Shown: positions 26,771-35,614, counted from the stretch's first letter. The stretch is 64,000 bases of DNA from Rhodoglobus vestalii (GCF_006788895.1 NZ_VFRA01000001.1:1798001-1862000), one strand, 5' to 3'. Notes: generated by a model not told the origin, from the letters alone. Numbers and translations are program-made.

Positions 26771-27138
26771 AACTCTATTCTCTCCCACGCCACTGGTAAG
26801 TATGCCGTGAGGTCAGCGCGAGAACCCGACGCGCTGATGTCACCCGAGTTGAGCGCGTCGGCCCATTGGCGCGTGCCGGTGGCGAGCGCGATCCAGGTTT
26901 CGGCATCCATCTCAACAACATTGGGTGGAGTGCCGCGGGTGTGATTGGGGCCTTCGATTGCTTGCACGGCGCCGTGGGGTGGAACCCGCACTTCTACCGA
27001 ATTGCCTTCGGCGTCTCGCCCCAGAACCTGCAGCAGGTAGCGCACAGCGGTGGCGGTCGCATCGCGATCGGCTCTACCCTCTTTGACCATTCGGATGCTT
27101 GCTTCGCCGGCAATTGCGGCAATCTTCAGCTGTGCCAT
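26767..27138 (-). CDS. Sterol-carrier-like (bacterial SCP domain) protein
   Basis: A 123-residue protein with the pattern RYLLQVLGRDAEGNSVEVRVPPHGAVQAIEGPNHTRGTPPNVVEMDAETWIALATG, of which GPNHTRGTPPNVVEMDAETW is the signature. It corresponds to the small SCP-type proteins that actinobacteria keep next to purine genes. It should bind a lipid-like or hydrophobic ligand; the partner is unknown. The Trp/Leu/Ala pattern after ETW is intact. Confidence 0.72.
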   Translation of the reverse strand: MAQLKIAAIAGEASIRMVKEGRADRDATATAVRYLLQVLGRDAEGNSVEVRVPPHGAVQAIEGPNHTRGTPPNVVEMDAETWIALATGTRQWADALNSGDISASGSRADLTAYLPVAWERIEL

Positions 27139-27185
27139 GATCTAACGCTAGCAAGGAACACTGAGCGCTTGGTTAGGCTGGGGTT

Positions 27186-28436
27186 GTGCGAATTCTTGTT
27201 CTTGGTTCCGGTGCCCGCGAGCACGCGATTGTGACATCCCTTCTCAGTGAGGAGGAGCCCCACGAGATCACGGCGGCGCCCGGCAATTCCGGCATTGCCG
27301 CGGTTGTCGAGACGGTGGCTCTCGACCCCACGCGCGGCGACGTTGTTACGCAATATGCGCTCGACAATGACATCGAGCTGGTTGTTATTGGCCCAGAAGC
27401 TCCACTGGTGGCGGGGGTCGCCGATGATTTGCGCCGCCGCGGTATTGCCGTGTTTGGCCCCGGCAAGGCTGCCGCTCAGCTTGAGGGCAGCAAAACCTTT
27501 GCGAAACGCATCATGGATATCGCCAACGTGCCCACCGGTCGTGCTGCGCGTATTGGCTCGCTCGATGAGGCGATCACCGCGCTCGACGAATTCGGCGCCC
27601 CCTATGTGGTGAAAGCGGATGGTCTCGCTGCCGGTAAAGGTGTTCTGGTGACGGATGATCGCGATGCCGCAGTCGAGCATGCGCGGCACTGGCTTGCCCA
27701 CGGCAGTGTGCTCGTCGAGGAATACCTTGATGGCGAAGAGGTGTCACTGTTTTTGCTGAGCGATGGGCACAATGTCGTTCCGCTGTCGCCTGCCCAAGAT
27801 TACAAGCGTGCCTACGACGGCGATGAAGGTCCGAATACCGGCGGGATGGGTGCATACTCGCCGCTGACCTGGCTACCGGCGAACTTCGTTGAAGAAGTAA
27901 TTGATACGGTGGCGCTGCCGACGATCCGTCAGCTCGCGAGTGAGCAAACACCCTTCATCGGGTTGCTGTACTGCGGGCTCATTGTGACAGGTGACGGTAT
28001 CCGCGTTATCGAGTTCAATGCTCGTTTCGGTGACCCCGAAACGCAGGTCGTGTTACCACGGCTGGTGACCCCGCTGAGTTCACTGCTGTATGCGGCGGCC
28101 ACCGGTGGACTCCCCGACCACGCCACCCCGCTCTTCACTAACGACGTCGCTGTTACCGTGGTGCTGGCGAGTGAGGGCTACCCCGAAAATCCCCTCATCG
28201 GGCGAACCATTACTGGTTTGGATGCGGCGCTCGCCGTTGAAGGAATTACCATCGCCCATGCGGCCACCGCGCACCGCGGTGACGAGTTTGTCGCCACCGG
28301 TGGACGCGTGCTCAGCGTTGTCGCGACCGGAGAAACATTTGCCGTCGCTCGCGCCCGCGCCTACGAAGCACTCGGGCATATTCACCTTGAGGGCAGCCAC
28401 TTCCGCAGCGACATCGCGCTGCGCGCCGACGAGTGA
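27186..28436 (+). CDS. purD: Phosphoribosylamine-glycine ligase
   Basis: GAR synthetase, 416 residues, an ATP-grasp ligase. MRILVLGSGAREHAI is the family start (GTG codon). Motifs are APGNSGIA, VIGPEAPLVAG, VVKADGLAAGKGVLV, PAQDYKRAYDGDEGPNTGGM and IEFNARFGDPETQ. Its stop overlaps the purC start (GTGA), so the two are translationally coupled. Confidence 0.96.
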   Translation: MRILVLGSGAREHAIVTSLLSEEEPHEITAAPGNSGIAAVVETVALDPTRGDVVTQYALDNDIELVVIGPEAPLVAGVADDLRRRGIAVFGPGKAAAQLEGSKTFAKRIMDIANVPTGRAARIGSLDEAITALDEFGAPYVVKADGLAAGKGVLVTDDRDAAVEHARHWLAHGSVLVEEYLDGEEVSLFLLSDGHNVVPLSPAQDYKRAYDGDEGPNTGGMGAYSPLTWLPANFVEEVIDTVALPTIRQLASEQTPFIGLLYCGLIVTGDGIRVIEFNARFGDPETQVVLPRLVTPLSSLLYAAATGGLPDHATPLFTNDVAVTVVLASEGYPENPLIGRTITGLDAALAVEGITIAHAATAHRGDEFVATGGRVLSVVATGETFAVARARAYEALGHIHLEGSHFRSDIALRADE

Positions 28437-29392
28437 GCGATGCCGTGAGTGACCGTGTGAACGGCAATACGAACGACAGTACGAACGGCAATACGAACGA
28501 CAGTACGAACGACACCGTGAACGGCTCCGCTAGCGAGTGGACAAAGACGTATTCCGGCAAAGTCCGTGATCTCTATGTGCGCGCCGACGAGCCACAGCTT
28601 GTGCTCATGGTTGCCAGTGATCGGGTCAGTGCGTTTGACCATGTGCTGGAGCCGGGCATCCCGGGCAAGGGTGCCTTGCTGACGCAGTTGAGCACGTGGT
28701 GGTTCGCGCAGCTTCCTGACGTGCCCAATCATCTGGCGGATGCCGGTACGGGTTCGGGTGCCGCAGTTGAGGCTTCGGCAGAGTTGGCCGACCGGTCGAT
28801 GGTCGTGAAGCGCCTCGAGATGTATCCGGTGGAGTGCGTTGTGCGCGGCTACCTTTCGGGTAGCGGTTGGCTGGAGTATCAGGGGTCGCAGAGTGTGTGC
28901 GGCATTGCGTTGCCGGCGGGGCTAAGCGATGGCGATCGCCTGCCGGAACCCATCTATACGCCGGCGTGGAAAGCGCCCATGGGTGAGCACGATGAGAACA
29001 TCAGTTTTGAGCGCACGGTCGAGCTGGTTGGTGCTGAGGTTGCTGTGGCACTTCGGGATGCTTCGCTCGACATTTTTGCGCGGGCCGCAGCCATCACAGA
29101 AACTCGCGGCGTGATTCTCGCGGACACCAAGTTCGAGTTCGGTGCTGACCCGGAGTCGGGTGCTCTCGTTCTGGCTGACGAAGTACTTACGAGCGATTCG
29201 AGCCGCTACTGGGATGCTGAGCTGTATGCCGCTGGCGGGCCGGGCCGTCTCGCTAGCTTCGATAAGCAGATCGTGCGCAACTGGCTTTCGGCGAACTGGG
29301 ATAAGCGGGGCACCCCTCCCGAGCTTCCCGCCGACATCGTGGAGCAGACTGCCGCGCGGTATCGCGAGCTGATTGAGCGGCTCACGGCCTAG
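28433..29392 (+). CDS. purC: SAICAR synthetase with repeat-built N-terminal extension
   Basis: Phosphoribosylaminoimidazole-succinocarboxamide synthase, 319 residues. The catalytic part begins near residue 36 with WTKTYSGKVRDLY and continues with ASDRVSAFDHVL, YPVECVVRGYLSGSGW, DTKFEFG and SFDKQIVRNWL. The first 35 residues are an unusual extension built from NGNTNDST repeats, encoded by two perfect 24-bp units. The GTG at 28433 overlaps the purD stop. In-frame GTGs at 28445, 28457 and 28517 are alternatives, and only the last would remove the extension. Confidence 0.95.
   Translation: MSDAVSDRVNGNTNDSTNGNTNDSTNDTVNGSASEWTKTYSGKVRDLYVRADEPQLVLMVASDRVSAFDHVLEPGIPGKGALLTQLSTWWFAQLPDVPNHLADAGTGSGAAVEASAELADRSMVVKRLEMYPVECVVRGYLSGSGWLEYQGSQSVCGIALPAGLSDGDRLPEPIYTPAWKAPMGEHDENISFERTVELVGAEVAVALRDASLDIFARAAAITETRGVILADTKFEFGADPESGALVLADEVLTSDSSRYWDAELYAAGGPGRLASFDKQIVRNWLSANWDKRGTPPELPADIVEQTAARYRELIERLTA
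28460..28507. repeat. 24-bp tandem repeat in the 5' end of purC
   Basis: Two perfect copies of a 24-base unit (28460-28483, 28484-28507), itself made of related 12-mers (aacggcaatacg and aacgacagtacg). A third 12-mer, aacgacaccgtg, follows. The period keeps the frame. Confidence 0.9.
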
Positions 29393-29416
29393 GTCGCCAA
29401 CGTGTGCTGATGAGCG

Positions 29417-29827
29417 CTAGTTGTCGATAACAGCGGCGACCGCTTCAATCTCGACGAGTTGGTCCGTATAGCCGAGCACAGTCACGCCCATCAGCGTGCT
29501 CGGTGCGTCGTGATCCCCGAAGGCCCCGCGGATGACCGTCCAGGCCTCGATAAGATCGCTCTGTCGGGAAGATGCCACGAGAACGCGGGTGCTTACGACA
29601 TCGTCGAGCTCAGCCCCAGCTGCGTGCAGCGCGATAAGCAGGTTCTCCATCGCTTTGGTTGCCTGCGCTGCATAATCGCCCGCTCCTGCCGTGCTTCCGT
29701 CCAAGTTTAGCGGGCATGCTCCAGCTAAGAAGATTAAGCGTGCGCCGGCTGGGGCAGTTGCCGCGTAGGCGTACTGAGCCATATCGGATAGTTCAGCTGA
29801 ACGAATGAGGGAAACCGTCTGGGACAT
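29417..29827 (-). CDS. RidA/YjgF-family protein
   Basis: About 136 residues from the ATG at 29827, which has GAGG four bases upstream; an in-frame start at 29890 lacks one. Motifs are LIFLAGACPLNLDGST, QATKAMENLLIALHAAGAELDDVVSTRVLVA and TLMGVTVLGYTDQLVEIEAVAA. The family hydrolyses reactive enamine/imine intermediates. The canonical active-site Arg before V-L-V is present (STRVLVA). Convergent with purC. Confidence 0.85.
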   Translation of the reverse strand: MSQTVSLIRSAELSDMAQYAYAATAPAGARLIFLAGACPLNLDGSTAGAGDYAAQATKAMENLLIALHAAGAELDDVVSTRVLVASSRQSDLIEAWTVIRGAFGDHDAPSTLMGVTVLGYTDQLVEIEAVAAVIDN

Positions 29828-29969
29828 GACCTCATCGTATTCTGCGAGCCACCGGGCCGCCGGGAGTCGCGAGCGGTCCGAATGCGTCACCCCACCTGAC
29901 GATCAAAATTGTCGCCCACAAGACCAAGACAGGCCTCGAGGCGTTCGATTCGCTCTAACGTGTTCCAAC

Positions 29970-30425
29970 TCACGCTTTACACCCCGGATCAATCGCGACC
30001 CTCGTCGCCTGACTTGGCAACACGTCACCACCGAACTTCTTTCCCCAATCGTCACCATGCACTCCGTGCATTCCTGCGAGGGCAACCATCGCCCACCATC
30101 GGTGGGTAGAGTCGGCAAGATAAGCACCAAGCAGATTGTCGAAATCGTCGCTTCCCACCGCGGCTCTAAGCGCGGGATCACGTTCAGTTGCAAGTTGTTC
30201 GGCGGCCTACCAAAGATTAAGAGGGCCTCTTCGCGGCTGTTCGACACCCAAAATGCCCAGCGCTCACTTCTTTACTCACACTGCAGGGGCGGTTTCAAGC
30301 GTTGCGAGACGCGCCGAACTCAGGAAGGAGCCCGTTCCATACTTGCTCGCGATCAAACAATTTGGGCACTCCCCTCAAATAGGCGAACTGTACTGCTGCA
30401 AATCTATCGAGTTTGGTTTGAGCTG
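29970..30425 (-). pseudogene. Degenerate coding remnant, unknown family
   Basis: On the minus strand, protein-like sequence continues across several stops and frames: FAAVQFAYLRGVPKLFDRE near the 5' end, then RLATLETAPAV, then ERDPALRAAVGSDDFDNLL and YLADSTHRWWAMVALAGMHG up to the TGA at 29970. In-frame stops at three places and at least one shift separate these pieces. It reads as an old gene with several inactivating changes. The family is not recognised. The rest of 29828-30670 shows nothing I can support. Confidence 0.4.
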
Positions 30426-30670
30426 ATCATTTATCGCTGTGATGGAGAGCGCTAACGGCGATCTGCCCGCTACCGAATGGAATATTCATCTCGACTCGGT
30501 GGCGCCTGCCACAACAGGTGATTTTCGCACCTGTGGTTTGGGTCTGAGATCTGCAATTGCTCCATCCCCTCTTCATCAGGAAAAAGTGCCCGCCAATCTC
30601 CGACGAGAGGCTCTCTTGCGCCTGGGGTGGGTGACTGGTGGGTGGTGTTAACCGTAAGAGTTACGTCCCG

Positions 30671-31139
30671 CTACACCAGGCCGAGCCCAATGCTTACCCA
30701 ACCGGCCAGCATGAGAGCGAACACAATCCCACCCAGCACGATCGCCACGCGAAGCCTTCGTTCTAAAACGGAATAGAGAATGGTGCCGAGGAATGCACGC
30801 CATCCACCGGCGGCCATCATGAACAACCCCAAAAAAAATTGGGTATGCCAGGGAGATGACCAATCCTGTAGTGAAGACAAGTAGCCCAGGCATCATGCCG
30901 GCAACGGGGCTCAACGTAATAAGAAGTGTGCGGTTAAGCAGCCCACGGTTGGTAATCCTGCCGCGCAGCCAGATCCAGGTTGGTACTCCGAAAAGAGCGG
31001 CTACCGGCAGGCCCAGTATTCCTGCCCGGGCAATGGCCCCGAACATTCGCGGAGCCAGCGGCTGTCCGCTCCCATCTGCTGCCACACCGACTACGCAGCC
31101 CAGCGCAAGAGCCACTGTTGAAACGAACATAGCCTTCAT
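30671..31139 (-). pseudogene. Four-TM membrane protein gene frameshifted at a T8 tract
   Basis: The first ~104 residues (MKAMFVSTVALALGCVVGVA through VISLAYPIFF) are in one frame. A homopolymer of eight T on the minus strand (30831-30838) then shifts the frame. With seven T the protein would read on through LGLFMMAAGGWRAFLG, ERRLRVAIVLGG and GWVSIGLGLV to a stop at 30671, giving about 155 residues with four membrane helices. It may be a pseudogene, a slippage-switched gene, or a sequencing artefact. Function unknown. Confidence 0.65.
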
Positions 31140-31526
31140 GGGCGAGTGCAGCCTTCCGCCACCCGACTATCTCCACAGTTCCGCTCCGATAAAATCGCAC
31201 AATTTCGTTGAACCTGATGCTGCCACCATAATTTATGTTGCCAATCTGGCACAGCGGGATGGTTCCGGTGTGATTGAAGCGCACCTGGGTCGCGTCCCGC
31301 CCAAAGCCGCTTGTCAACAATAGGAGCATCCACCCGCAGAAACGTGACTCCATAATGAGTTTTGACCACTGAAACTGACGGGTTGTGAACACCCCGCCAG
31401 AGGTGGTCACAACCGATCGTTTCCGACCTGGGCTAGAGCTCTTTGCCACTCTGCGGCAAAGGAAAAGGCATCCTCGATCGCATGCGCGAACACCTGTCAG
31501 CTCTCTAGCTGAGGGATGGCTCGCGC
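31140..31526. other. Region without a convincing gene
   Basis: A weak 139-codon minus-strand frame starts at 31353 (MESRFCGWMLLLLTSG) but has no ribosome site and runs out of frame into the gene at 30671-31139; I do not call it. A 7-bp inverted repeat, CTTTGCC (31441-31447) with GGCAAAG (31455-31461), is present and unassigned. Confidence 0.35.
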
Positions 31527-31562
31527 TAGGCCCCCGAGCGCAAAGAGCGCAACGGGGGCCTA
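31527..31562 (-). terminator. Terminator downstream of the small two-TM gene
   Basis: A 10-bp perfect stem, TAGGCCCCCG (31527-31536) with CGGGGGCCTA (31553-31562), begins 6 bases past the stop of the 31568-31861 gene. Confidence 0.7.
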
Positions 31563-31567
31563 ATGGA

Positions 31568-31861
31568 CTAGCTCTCTTCGTTGCGGTTTATTCGGAGTGC
31601 AGCAATGCAGAGCGGTAGCGCAAGAATCGCTGTTGCAATTCCGGCTGCGATCCAGGACCCTGTGACGGTCACCGTGGGTGAGATGCGTGTTTCGCGGAGT
31701 CCATCGAATGTCGCTAGGAACGGGATGCTGATAATTGTTCCGTTTGTGAAGGCAAGAGCGGCAAGCAGCATGGCCACTATTGCCACGACTCCGATGGCAA
31801 TTGCCACAGAGAAGGTCATGGCTACTACCCGATCGAGACCCAGAGGAGATCGTTCAGACAT
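31568..31861 (-). CDS. Small two-TM hypothetical protein
   Basis: A 97-residue protein with membrane helices at about 12-38 and 68-90 and a short polar tail (RINRNEES). AGGAG lies six bases upstream of the ATG, so translation is credible. It follows the frameshifted secreted-protein gene on the same strand by 27 bases. Not recognised. Confidence 0.6.
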   Translation of the reverse strand: MSERSPLGLDRVVAMTFSVAIAIGVVAIVAMLLAALAFTNGTIISIPFLATFDGLRETRISPTVTVTGSWIAAGIATAILALPLCIAALRINRNEES

Positions 31862-31888
31862 TGTTTACTCCTATCCTGTGTACCAAGC

Positions 31889-32792
31889 TCAGCGCACGCA
31901 GCGGGCGGTAAACCCGTTTTTGGTGGAAAGCTCGGGGTACATGTTTTTTGCTTGGCAAATGTTCCACCAGTTCACCACGAGCCATGTCGCAACACCGAGC
32001 ACGGCTACTGCAACGACGATCATGGCAACGGAGATGACGACGACGATGATTGGCAGCGGGTCGGCGACCATGGGATATGAAATTCCCTCCGCATTCTTGT
32101 GATCGACAATTTGCGTTAGCGTGTCCCCCTCAACCGAGTAGCGAGTAGCGAGTGGGAACATTGACGCTTGCAGCGTCCTGAGCCCACGCAGTTTCGAATT
32201 CGACCTTGGTTCTGTCCCCTTCATCGACGATGCGTGCACCTCCATCTGCGGTCGCTTCGAGTCGGTGCCCGGCAGGCAGCGACAGATCGTAGTCGTACGT
32301 CTCCGGTGCGTCTTCGCTCCCGATAATGGTCAGCAACTGGACGCCGCGGTCTGTAGGTATCACAGCATTTGCACTCGCGCCTTCAGCGGGGAAAGTGACA
32401 ATGCCATCCGCGACCGATTCACCCCGTGCTGCCTTGTCAGCGTTCGGGAGACTGATTCCCAAGTTGAATTCACCGACGGACATTGTGACTCCTTCAGCGG
32501 CAACCTCAGGGATCTCAATCTCAATCTCAAGAGTCACTGGATCAGTTTCGCCGTCCATACTGGAAACTTCAGAGCCGTCCGTACCGGAAACTGGAGAGGT
32601 AAAGGTAGCTGCCGGGGCGAACGCGTCTTCCGCCAGGCTACCCTCGACGTTCTGCAGCGCATCGACCAACTCTTGCGACGAGACGCACCCGTCTCCGGTC
32701 TCATCGCCAGCTCTTGCAGATGGGCCAGCAAACGCGATGCTCCCTGCCATCAGCACGACGGACGCTACTATCGCGAGCGCCCGCCCGCCCAC
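31889..32792 (-). pseudogene. Secreted protein gene broken by a 7-bp repeat expansion
   Basis: The first part (GTG start at 32792) encodes a signal peptide (VASVVLMAGSIAFAGPSARA) and about 190 residues of an exported domain ending KVEFETAWAQDAASVNVPT. At 32135-32153 an extra CGAGTAG unit shifts the frame. Removing one 7-base unit would continue RYSVEGDTLTQIVDH, then YPMVADPLPI, one membrane helix (VVVISVAMIVVAVAVLG) and a stop at 31889. The IVDH...YPMVADP pattern is common in actinobacterial exported proteins. Total intact length would be about 298 residues. Confidence 0.7.
32135..32153. repeat. CGAGTAG slippage repeat
   Basis: Two full CGAGTAG units (32135-32141, 32142-32148) and a partial third CGAGT (32149-32153). 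Seven is not a multiple of three, so each gain or loss changes the reading frame of the secreted-protein gene. Confidence 0.85.
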
Positions 32793-33048
32793 CCGCCGAA
32801 CTTAATATCCCGTAGGGCGACGTTCTGGGAATTATTCATAATTTTGTCCTCCATTGGATTTGGCAGCTAAGAGTGTTTTCAGCAGACCATTCCCGTGTAG
32901 GTTAGATCCTGCTGTACAAGGTTGTCTACCCCATGCCAGTAGCCGCTTTGTTGAATGCATCACGATCAGCCCGCTCGCCTCACGGCCCGGACTGATTTTC
33001 TTTAGTTCGGGCCTTCGCCTCTGGCCTGCGGAGGGCCCCGTTCTCGTT

Positions 33049-33588
33049 TTAGAAAGCAATCTTCTGCTGTAGAGCAGGGCTCCAGCTAACTGATCGGAGC
33101 CACACGAAGCCCCCAACATAGATCGAAGGCTTTGTTCTGATGGTCCTAGGCATGATGGTGATGGGCGGCGCGATCCGTGGTGGACGAGTGAGCCGCAGCA
33201 GCAATGTGTCGGAGTCGCCATTGCGGTCGACAACCTGAAAACCCAACCGCGAATAAAGTGAGCGCGCCCGGTTGCCATCCTCGACGCTAAGGAAGATACC
33301 GGAAAGGCCTCACTCTGCTGTCGCCACGATGAGTTTCCGAAGAAACTTCGCCCCGATTCCTTGGCCACGAAAACCGTCGAACGTCGTGATGCTTAGTTCG
33401 GGGTTGTCTCCCCGACGAACCCGTACCGGGGGCTCGGCGGAAAAGAAGACCAGCCAGGCAACCGCGCGAATCTCATCGTCGCGTTCCTCCAACATCCCGA
33501 AATCATTGCCGTTCGGGACGTTGCAGTCGTAGTGTGCAAGTTCCTCTGACTGGTCAGGGTCACCGAAGCTGCGACTGGGCGACGGCAA
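33049..33588 (-). pseudogene. GNAT acetyltransferase gene with internal TGA
   Basis: One reading frame from 33588 to 33049 is interrupted by a single TGA at 33310-33312. Before it is a GNAT core (DEIRAVAWLVFFS, then FDGFRGQGIGAKFLRKLI with the acetyl-CoA loop). After it the same frame gives GLSGIFLSVEDGNRARSLYS and LGFQVVDRNGDSDTLLLRL, the GNAT C-terminus, with an additional basic tail. A CGA-to-TGA change would explain it. The 5' end overlaps the hipA stop by 29 bases. Probably inactive. Confidence 0.7.
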
Positions 33589-34834
33589 TCCGTTCCTGAA
33601 GCGCAGCGCTCAGTTCTGCCGCAAAGGGCGCATCTATAGCTCGCACATCCGCCGCCGCACACAAGCTTGCGACCGCTTCAGGCGCACGGCTCGCGAGGGT
33701 GCGAACATCGTCAACGAACCTCGCGCCGTCGAGCCCAACAGCGGTAGCCTGCGCGTGCCAAGCCTGTGCACCGATATCCACGAGGAGATAGTTGCCGTCG
33801 ACTGCTTGGGCGATGCGAGCAGTGTGTGGTCTAAAACTTTCGTACGGGATAATTGTCGCGATATCATAGAGGGGCGCAAGTGCGACGGCCGAACCTCGCA
33901 CGAGCAGCGAGTAGTTCTTCGCATGTGCATCGGGCGCCCCGATCAGCCAGTTGAACGCCACAGCCAGCAAGTAGCGATGTGCGGTGGCATCGGCGCGCTC
34001 CTTGGTCTGTGCTCGTCGAACTAGACGGACGACGTCGATGATCCCTGGTCCTCCATCGTCTTGGTATTTCTGTGACGGGGGAACGCCGAGGGCTTGGCAG
34101 AGATCTTCTTGGTGCAGCCGTTCGATGCCGGTCGGTGTCAGCCGCCGGTCGTAGCGCTCAACGACAATCGCGTGGGTGCCGTCGAAGGAACGAATTTGAG
34201 TGTGTGCTGCTGGCAGACCTAATCGTCTGGCAAGCGTGAGGCAGAGATGCTCGTTGAGCGCCTGTTCACGGAACTTTGGGATACCGGGCTTGACAATGTG
34301 GGTCGTCGGAGTGCTCCCGATCGCACGACCCCAGCCACCATCAACCTCCACAAGCGCGAATTTTGCTTGCGCACCGGCCAGGCTGAACCGGCCGGCCGTG
34401 TCAACGAAAGTCCACGCGTTTGGGTCAGCGTTGAGCGCTCGCAGTTGCGCACCGATTGCCACATCATCGACTCGCTGAACTTCTTGAGAGTCGTCCGGTT
34501 TTTCTTCTTCGGGCAAGAACTGCACGGCGCCCGCACAGTCCCGCCCGTAATGCTGGAGAAGCGAGAACGGATTGTGCTCATCCGCTTGCGGATGCGCCAA
34601 CACAGCCCACCTCTGAAGTGTTTCCGGGTTGTCCGGCAGCAATCCCCAGAGGAACGGATCGACCGCGGTTGGCTGGTGAATACCGGGATGAAGCGGCAAC
34701 GAAAGCGATAGTGGGCTTGCGCCACGAGTCGCCAAGTAGTCGTGGTCGTAGGTAAAACTAGAGGCGCGCACGCTGCATTCCACAGTGCCGGCACGCTGCG
34801 ATCCCATAAATACGGCAAGTTTTCTTTCCATCAT
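33560..34834 (-). CDS. hipA: HipA-family serine/threonine kinase toxin
   Basis: A 424-residue HipA protein. The N-terminal subdomain has LSLPLHPGIH and PFLWGLLPDNPETL. The kinase part has FSLAGAQAKFAL, HIVKPGIPKFREQALNEHLCL, the catalytic loop HQEDLCQALGVPPSQKYQ, NWLIGAPDAHAKNYSLL and LAPLYDIATI. All key kinase residues appear present. The ATG overlaps the hipB stop (ATGA). HipA kinases phosphorylate targets such as glutamyl-tRNA synthetase and cause growth arrest; the target here is unknown. Confidence 0.93.
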   Translation of the reverse strand: MMERKLAVFMGSQRAGTVECSVRASSFTYDHDYLATRGASPLSLSLPLHPGIHQPTAVDPFLWGLLPDNPETLQRWAVLAHPQADEHNPFSLLQHYGRDCAGAVQFLPEEEKPDDSQEVQRVDDVAIGAQLRALNADPNAWTFVDTAGRFSLAGAQAKFALVEVDGGWGRAIGSTPTTHIVKPGIPKFREQALNEHLCLTLARRLGLPAAHTQIRSFDGTHAIVVERYDRRLTPTGIERLHQEDLCQALGVPPSQKYQDDGGPGIIDVVRLVRRAQTKERADATAHRYLLAVAFNWLIGAPDAHAKNYSLLVRGSAVALAPLYDIATIIPYESFRPHTARIAQAVDGNYLLVDIGAQAWHAQATAVGLDGARFVDDVRTLASRAPEAVASLCAAADVRAIDAPFAAELSAALQERIAVAQSQLR

Positions 34835-35124
34835 TCGACCGCCTTAGCTCCGGATGATGCGCCGTGGTCACCAGCGAACGACTGCACATACTCATCGAGG
34901 TCGTCGGCGGGTGCTGCATCGTCGAGGCGCAACTCAAGCCCAAGCTGGAACAGAGTCTGCAGCAGCGGCTCAAGCTCGAGCCGAGTTTTACCCTTCTCGA
35001 CCTTGATAATCCACTGGCGGGCAACACCAACTCGTTCAGCCAGCTCCTGTTGCGTGAGGCCAAGCTTTAGACGTTTGTCGCGGATCGCTCGGCCGAGGTC
35101 AGCTGGGGTCGCTAGGAATACCAT
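34831..35124 (-). CDS. hipB: HipB-family antitoxin and repressor
   Basis: About 97 residues from the ATG at 35124. XRE-type helix-turn-helix: LGRAIRDKRLKLGLTQQELAERVGVARQWI, of which GLTQQELAERVGVARQWI is the core, then a segment LEPLLQTLFQLGLEL. The start at 35196 adds 24 residues that lack family similarity, so the internal ATG is preferred. It should bind HipA and the repeat array upstream. Confidence 0.9.
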   Translation of the reverse strand: MVFLATPADLGRAIRDKRLKLGLTQQELAERVGVARQWIIKVEKGKTRLELEPLLQTLFQLGLELRLDDAAPADDLDEYVQSFAGDHGASSGAKAVE

Positions 35125-35150
35125 GGCCTGCTCTTTTCCAAAATGGGAAC

Positions 35151-35225
35151 GTACGCGAAACGCGACATACACTGTGATGTACGCGAAATGCAACACTACG
35201 CTTGATGTACGCGAGATGCAACACT
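35151..35225. promoter_or_regulatory. Three 28-bp-spaced repeats upstream of hipBA
   Basis: Copies of GTACGCGAAATGCAACACT occur at 35179-35197 and 35207-35225 (one mismatch), with a more diverged copy at 35151-35173. The spacing is 28 bases each time. They start 27 bases upstream of hipB and are the natural candidates for HipB operators, although the sequence is not the symmetrical enterobacterial type. Confidence 0.6.
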
Positions 35226-35330
35226 CAAATCATCCCCTATTGCGTGCCGAAAAGCAGCAGTCATGACCGAGAAATAAAGGAGGCGCCGATTCCTCAAGTG
35301 CGGCAACCTGTTGCCGTCCTCAACGCTCAG

Positions 35331-35600
35331 ATGGGTCCCAAACGCCGCAGGCGCCCCATTCGCATCCATCACTTTCTGATAGCCCCGTCGCACGCTCGGG
35401 ACCTCGGCGAGCCGGTTCCACAGGTCGACACCGTTGCTGAACTCGCGAAGTTGCTCGGGATGACCATCGGCCAACTTGAGTGGTGTACCGACACGAGTAT
35501 CCGTGCCGGAATCGACCTCGAAGAAACCACACGCGTGCTTCGCGCAATTTTGGGCATCCCAACAGAACAGCGAATAAAAGTTACCGTCAAACCAAGTTGA
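35331..35600 (+). pseudogene. Fragment resembling the N-terminus of bacterial reverse transcriptases
   Basis: An 89-codon frame contains VDTVAELAKLLGMTIGQLEW, similar to the short helical N-terminal segment of retron/UG-like reverse transcriptases (pattern ...LA.LLGLT.G.L.W.AD). The catalytic palm and the YxDD motif are absent, and the frame ends after IKVTVKPS. Rated a possible remnant; it may be chance. Otherwise 35226-35614 holds nothing clear. Confidence 0.25.
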
Positions 35601-35614
35601 GCTAGATTCGACAT

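Noticed and set aside
30439..30651. A 70-codon plus-strand frame
   Set aside because: No ribosome site, no domain and no conserved-looking pattern.
32832..33368. A 178-codon minus-strand frame
   Set aside because: It is out of frame with the GNAT coding sequence that covers most of it and has no recognisable domain.
35151..35225. hipBA upstream repeats considered as a CRISPR
   Set aside because: Repeats of about 19 bases with 9-base gaps are too short, and no cas genes are present.
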